This document shows, piece by piece, positions 31,512 to 34,583 of a stretch of 34,583 nucleotides of DNA. Position numbers and translations under genes: made by a program. This stretch comes from Methylobacter sp. GTDB lineage: Bacteria > Pseudomonadota > Gammaproteobacteria > Methylococcales > Methylomonadaceae. The notes under the pieces were generated by a model. It searched no databases. It had not been told where the DNA came from and worked only from the letters and a program-made list of their open reading frames with translations. The stretch's first letter is position 1; each line of letters begins with the position of its first letter. The stretch spans positions 1-34,583 of the forward strand of contig NZ_SCTW01000043.1 in assembly GCF_004322395.1 (NCBI RefSeq). Direction: 5' to 3'.

Positions 31512-33065
31512 TTAATCAACGTAATGAGTCGGTTGCGTCGATGAAGGAGGTAGAGCTATGCCGGGAGCGATTGCCGAGGGGGTTTTGGCAAATAGGCTTT
31601 TGGCTTTGGCCTGGTTAAGTTGAGCAAAGAATGTTTGGGTTTGAGCTTTAAAATCGGCTAAAAGCCCGCTACTGATAGGCATTGAGTGCGGTATTTTAAC
31701 TGTTTCCGGGTCTCGATACATTCCATCGACATGAAACTCATAATGCAAGTGAGGACCGGTAGCCAAGCCGGTTTGGCCGACATAGCCGATAACATCGCCT
31801 TGCTTGACATGATTGCCGACCGTTAAGCCTTTTTTAAAGCCGGACATATGTGCATAAAGCGTTTCATAGTGATCGTTATGTTGAATAATGACGACTTGCC
31901 CATAAGCGCCATTGCGGCCGCAGAAAGTAACTGTTCCGTCTCCGGTTGTTTTTACAGGTGTCCCGGTTCTTGCCGCATAATCAATACCTTTATGCGCACG
32001 AATCCTGTTCAGTATCGGGTGTTTGCGGTGCGTGTCAAAAGGGGAGCTTATCTTTATAAAGTCAACCGGCGCACTTAAAAAAGCTCTTTGCATGGATTGT
32101 CCGTCAGGCGTGTAATAGCTGGTAATGCCGGACTCATCTATATACCGGACTGCTGTATGCGACACTCCCTGGTTAACAAACTCGGCGGCAATAATTTCGT
32201 CGGTATCTGTTTCTTTGCCGTTAACTATTTTTTTTCCATAAACCACCGTGAATTGGTCGCCAGGACGCAAATTGGTCGCAAAATCAATATCCCATGCAAA
32301 AACCTCGGTAAGTTGCAAAATAAGCTCTTTCGATAGGTCGGCTTCAAGTCCATCCAGAAATAGAGAGGTTTCTATCGATACATGCGCTGTGTTGATTTTT
32401 GCAGGCTGTAGGTGATCGATTGAAACTGGGTGGAATTGTTGGTCATCATTTGCATCAGTTATTGGATTAGATTCGGTGTTATCCAAATCCAAACTAGTCA
32501 GCGTGTTTCTTTCCGGCTTTCTATGATTAATAAATTTTACTGGCGTAGATTCGATCGACTTGGAAGAAATAATAGTATGTTTTCTAGTGGACGAATCATC
32601 AACAGCGGCAACAGTGTTTTTTTTATGGCTCGATTTGGATGAGACAATAGAAGGCTTGTTGTTTTTTAATTTGGCCGAAAGATTGGCTTGTTTTTTTTCA
32701 GCAAGCTTGGTGGCAGCAGCAGATTGTTTGTTGTTTTTAAGCTTGGTAGAAACGATAGATTGATTTTTAGCAGTAGATTTGGACTGTACAACAGTTTTTT
32801 TTGCGGTAATAAGCTTGACTGTAGCAATAGTGTTTTTTTTGCTAGCGGGTTTTGATGAAACAGGTGCGCTTTTATTGTTCGACTTAGTTTTAACCGCAAC
32901 AGCAGTTTTTTTGTCAACAGGTTTTGTGTGTTTTGAATGAGAGGTAGCGGCAGAAATAGTCTTGGTTGTTGCGTGTTTGCTTGCTGGCTTTGTCTGTGTG
33001 TGTCCGTTTATTGAAAAAGCTATGCTAATTCCAAAGAGCAAAGAGGTATAGATTCTATTTTTCAC
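31512..33065 (-). CDS. M23 murein endopeptidase with long Lys/Ser-rich linker
   Basis: A 517-residue secreted or periplasmic protein. Residues 1-~23 are a signal peptide (MKNRIYTSLLFGISIAFS). Residues ~25-180 are a low-complexity Lys/Ser/Thr/Ala region with loose repeats such as KLKNNK. A MepM/Csd3-like domain (~228-335: FLDGLEADLSKELILQLTEVFAWDIDF by landmarks, RPGDQFTVVYGKK) precedes the M23 LytM domain (~340-460). The zinc site is complete: H358-x3-D362 (HKGID), H406 and H439-L-H441 in GPHLHYE. It should cut peptide cross-links of peptidoglycan. The linker is far longer than in most homologues. Its coding strand holds four runs of eight A. anmK follows after 4 bases, and tyrS is divergent. 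Confidence 0.92.
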   Translation of the reverse strand: MKNRIYTSLLFGISIAFSINGHTQTKPASKHATTKTISAATSHSKHTKPVDKKTAVAVKTKSNNKSAPVSSKPASKKNTIATVKLITAKKTVVQSKSTAKNQSIVSTKLKNNKQSAAATKLAEKKQANLSAKLKNNKPSIVSSKSSHKKNTVAAVDDSSTRKHTIISSKSIESTPVKFINHRKPERNTLTSLDLDNTESNPITDANDDQQFHPVSIDHLQPAKINTAHVSIETSLFLDGLEADLSKELILQLTEVFAWDIDFATNLRPGDQFTVVYGKKIVNGKETDTDEIIAAEFVNQGVSHTAVRYIDESGITSYYTPDGQSMQRAFLSAPVDFIKISSPFDTHRKHPILNRIRAHKGIDYAARTGTPVKTTGDGTVTFCGRNGAYGQVVIIQHNDHYETLYAHMSGFKKGLTVGNHVKQGDVIGYVGQTGLATGPHLHYEFHVDGMYRDPETVKIPHSMPISSGLLADFKAQTQTFFAQLNQAKAKSLFAKTPSAIAPGIALPPSSTQPTHYVD

Positions 33066-33181
33066 TAGGCTACGCTAAGTAATTGAAAGTTAGATAAATC
33101 AAAAAAGACTCGATAGATTTACAGTCTCATTCTAAGTGTTTTTACGTATATTTGCTAATTTTAGGCTGCATAAAAGTTTTA

Positions 33182-33211
33182 TTCAACGAGGCCGGTTATT
33201 AATTCTATAAT
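33182..33211 (+). promoter_or_regulatory. Likely sigma-70 promoter for tyrS
   Basis: A perfect -10 TATAAT lies at 33206-33211. The best -35 is TTCAAC (33182-33187) at 18 bp, matching only partly. Transcription would start about 24 bases before the TTG start codon. Confidence 0.5.
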
Positions 33212-33241
33212 GGACGATTTGTAAATATCTGGAGAAAGAAA

Positions 33242-34438
33242 TTGCAAGAGGACGTATTGGCGCACCTTCTTAGAGGGGCTGATGAGGTTTTAGTTAAGCA
33301 GGAATTAATTAAAAAGCTGGAAGAGGGGCGGCCTCTTCGGATTAAGGCGGGCTTTGACCCGACTGCTCCTGATTTGCATTTGGGGCATACGGTGTTGATC
33401 AATAAGCTAAAGCAATTTCAGGATTTAGGGCACGAGGTGCTATTTCTGATTGGTGATTTTACCGGGATGATAGGTGATCCAACAGGCAAAAATGTAACCC
33501 GTAAGCCGTTGACTCGAGATGAGGTTATTGATAATGCAAGAACCTATGAGGAGCAGATATTTAAAATCTTGGATCCGACTAAAACCCTGGTGATGTTTAA
33601 TTCAAGCTGGATGAATGCAATGTCATCGGCTGATCTAATCCAGTTGGCGGCAAAGCACACCGTCGCCAGAATGTTAGAGCGAGACGATTTTAGTAAGCGC
33701 TTCAAGGGAGGGCTGCCTATTGCGATACATGAATTCTTATATCCTTTAATTCAGGGCTATGATTCGGTGGCGATGAAGGCCGATGTGGAATTGGGTGGGA
33801 CAGATCAAAAGTTTAACTTGCTGGTTGGGCGGCAACTGCAAGAGGCTTTCGGACAAAAGCCTCAAGTTGTGATGACGATGCCGATTTTGGAAGGGTTGGA
33901 CGGTGTGCAAAAAATGTCCAAGTCGCTCAATAATTATGTCGGTATAGCCGATTCTGCGGATGGCATGTTCGGTAAATTAATGTCCATATCTGATGAGTTG
34001 ATGTGGCGTTATTTTGAATTGTTGAGCTTTCGTCCTATGTCCGAAATAAAATTATGGATGGAGGAATGCAAGCGAGGGGCAAATCCGAGAAACTATAAAG
34101 TAAAATTGGCTCAGGAAATTATAGAAAGATTTCACGATGCTTCTGCTGCTGTGAAGGCATTGGAAAATTTTGAAGCCAGATTTCAGCGCGGTGCAATGCC
34201 TAATGAAATGGATGAGTTGGAATTAAAGATTGAGGGTTCAAGTTGCGGTATAGCGAATATATTGAAAGATAGCGGATTAACGGAGAGTACATCCGAGGCT
34301 AATCGCATGATAAAGCAGGGTGCGGTAAAGATCGATGGGGAGAAGATTTCGGATCAAAAACTGGAGATTTCGGTTGGGACTAATCATATTTATCAAGTAG
34401 GAAAAAGAAAGTTTGCGCGAGTGAGAATAACTTTTTGA
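33242..34438 (+). CDS. tyrS: Tyrosyl-tRNA synthetase
   Basis: A 398-residue class I aminoacyl-tRNA synthetase. The HIGH-type motif is HLGH within [14 protein letters not shown], the KMSKS motif is present exactly as KMSKS, and [17 protein letters not shown] binds tyrosine/ATP. The C-terminal S4 RNA-binding domain is complete ([20 protein letters not shown]). This is the TyrZ-like form with the compact [14 protein letters not shown] loop. Translation starts at TTG 33242 with GGAG 7 bases upstream; no in-frame ATG is nearby in a suitable place. After the stop comes a hairpin and a strong consensus promoter. Confidence 0.96.
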   Translation: MQEDVLAHLLRGADEVLVKQELIKKLEEGRPLRIKAGFDPTAPDLHLGHTVLINKLKQFQDLGHEVLFLIGDFTGMIGDPTGKNVTRKPLTRDEVIDNARTYEEQIFKILDPTKTLVMFNSSWMNAMSSADLIQLAAKHTVARMLERDDFSKRFKGGLPIAIHEFLYPLIQGYDSVAMKADVELGGTDQKFNLLVGRQLQEAFGQKPQVVMTMPILEGLDGVQKMSKSLNNYVGIADSADGMFGKLMSISDELMWRYFELLSFRPMSEIKLWMEECKRGANPRNYKVKLAQEIIERFHDASAAVKALENFEARFQRGAMPNEMDELELKIEGSSCGIANILKDSGLTESTSEANRMIKQGAVKIDGEKISDQKLEISVGTNHIYQVGKRKFARVRITF

Positions 34439-34467
34439 CGCAGGCAGAGAAGGCTGTAGAATTCGCG

Positions 34468-34497
34468 GTTCTTTCGGGGCAGTGTCCTCGGAAGAGC
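34468..34497. terminator. Hairpin after tyrS (terminator-like, no U-run)
   Basis: GTTCTTTCGGGG (34468-34479) pairs with CCTCGGAAGAGC (34486-34497) over 12 positions, three of them G-U, around a CAGTGT loop. No T-run follows at once, so it may end tyrS transcription only weakly or with Rho. Confidence 0.4.
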
Positions 34498-34539
34498 AGG
34501 AAGTAAGCTTTTGGTAGGGAAATAAAGTTGGCAAGGATG

Positions 34540-34567
34540 TTGACAAGTTGGCTAAGCGGGTTATAAT
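34540..34567 (+). promoter_or_regulatory. Consensus promoter, probably for an rRNA operon
   Basis: A perfect -35 TTGACA (34540-34545) and a perfect -10 TATAAT (34562-34567) with a 16-bp spacer, followed by the GC-rich AGCCGGC (34568-34574) typical of stringently controlled stable-RNA promoters. In Pseudomonas an rRNA operon follows tyrS. The transcribed gene lies beyond the window. Confidence 0.75.
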
Positions 34568-34583
34568 AGCCGGCTTCTTCGGG

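Overview
The window looks like chromosomal sequence from a gammaproteobacterial methanotroph or close relative (Methylococcales-like). Three things suggest this. The flagellar regulators are of the Pseudomonas FleQ/FleS/FleR type. A class I fructose-1,6-bisphosphatase sits beside a pyrophosphate-dependent phosphofructokinase, the sugar-phosphate pair typical of ribulose-monophosphate methanotrophs. The block argC-erpA-anmK-M23 peptidase-tyrS, followed by an rRNA-type promoter, matches a layout known from gammaproteobacteria such as Pseudomonas. Taxonomy is inferred; no marker rRNA lies inside the window.

Layout. 1-1694 (minus strand): a partial FHA-domain protein and a CorB/CNNM-CBS membrane protein. 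1960-13807 (plus): a flagellar block, fleQ, fleS-fleR, fliE-F-G-H-I-J and fliK. I find GG-N10-GC sigma-54 promoter signatures just before fleS, fliE and fliK. This fits a FleQ -> FleSR -> late gene cascade in which fliK is a separate transcription unit. 13808-14288 is a 481-bp gap with no gene I can support. 14289-17804 (plus): fbp, PPi-PFK, a gamma-glutamylcyclotransferase-like protein and dtd. 17983-18111 (minus): a 42-residue one-helix membrane protein. 18186-22080 (plus): trhP/yegQ (U32), rraA, ispH, a single-domain rhodanese and hslR. 22204-23139 (minus): Gdx/SugE-type SMR transporter, tusB/dsrH and a two-cysteine tusE/dsrC. 23389-25041 (plus): two tandem paralogous PilZ (YcgR-like) proteins. 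25090-26454 (plus): xseA. 26441-28834 (minus): quinone oxidoreductase, sseA, thpR. 28920-30348 (plus): argC, erpA. 30371-33065 (minus): M23 endopeptidase and anmK. 33242-34438 (plus): tyrS, then a consensus promoter at the right edge that probably starts an rRNA operon.

How the genes fit together. The left third builds and controls the flagellar basal body, export ATPase and hook-length control. The PilZ pair could connect c-di-GMP to the same machine. The middle holds central carbon (F6P/FBP interconversion), isoprenoid synthesis (IspH) and tRNA quality or modification functions (Dtd, TrhP, TusB/TusE). Sulfur transfer recurs: rhodanese, TusB/DsrC and SseA. The right end is conserved housekeeping: arginine synthesis, Fe-S delivery, and murein hydrolysis plus anhMurNAc recycling.

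Intergenic spaces from 15.3 to 22.2 kb are rich in palindromic repeats of at least four sequence families, some doubling as likely terminators. I see no CRISPR array, transposase, prophage, toxin-antitoxin or defence genes, and no tRNA. I did not find a clearly undescribed multi-gene system. The best leads are regulatory sites, repeats and a few unusual protein details.
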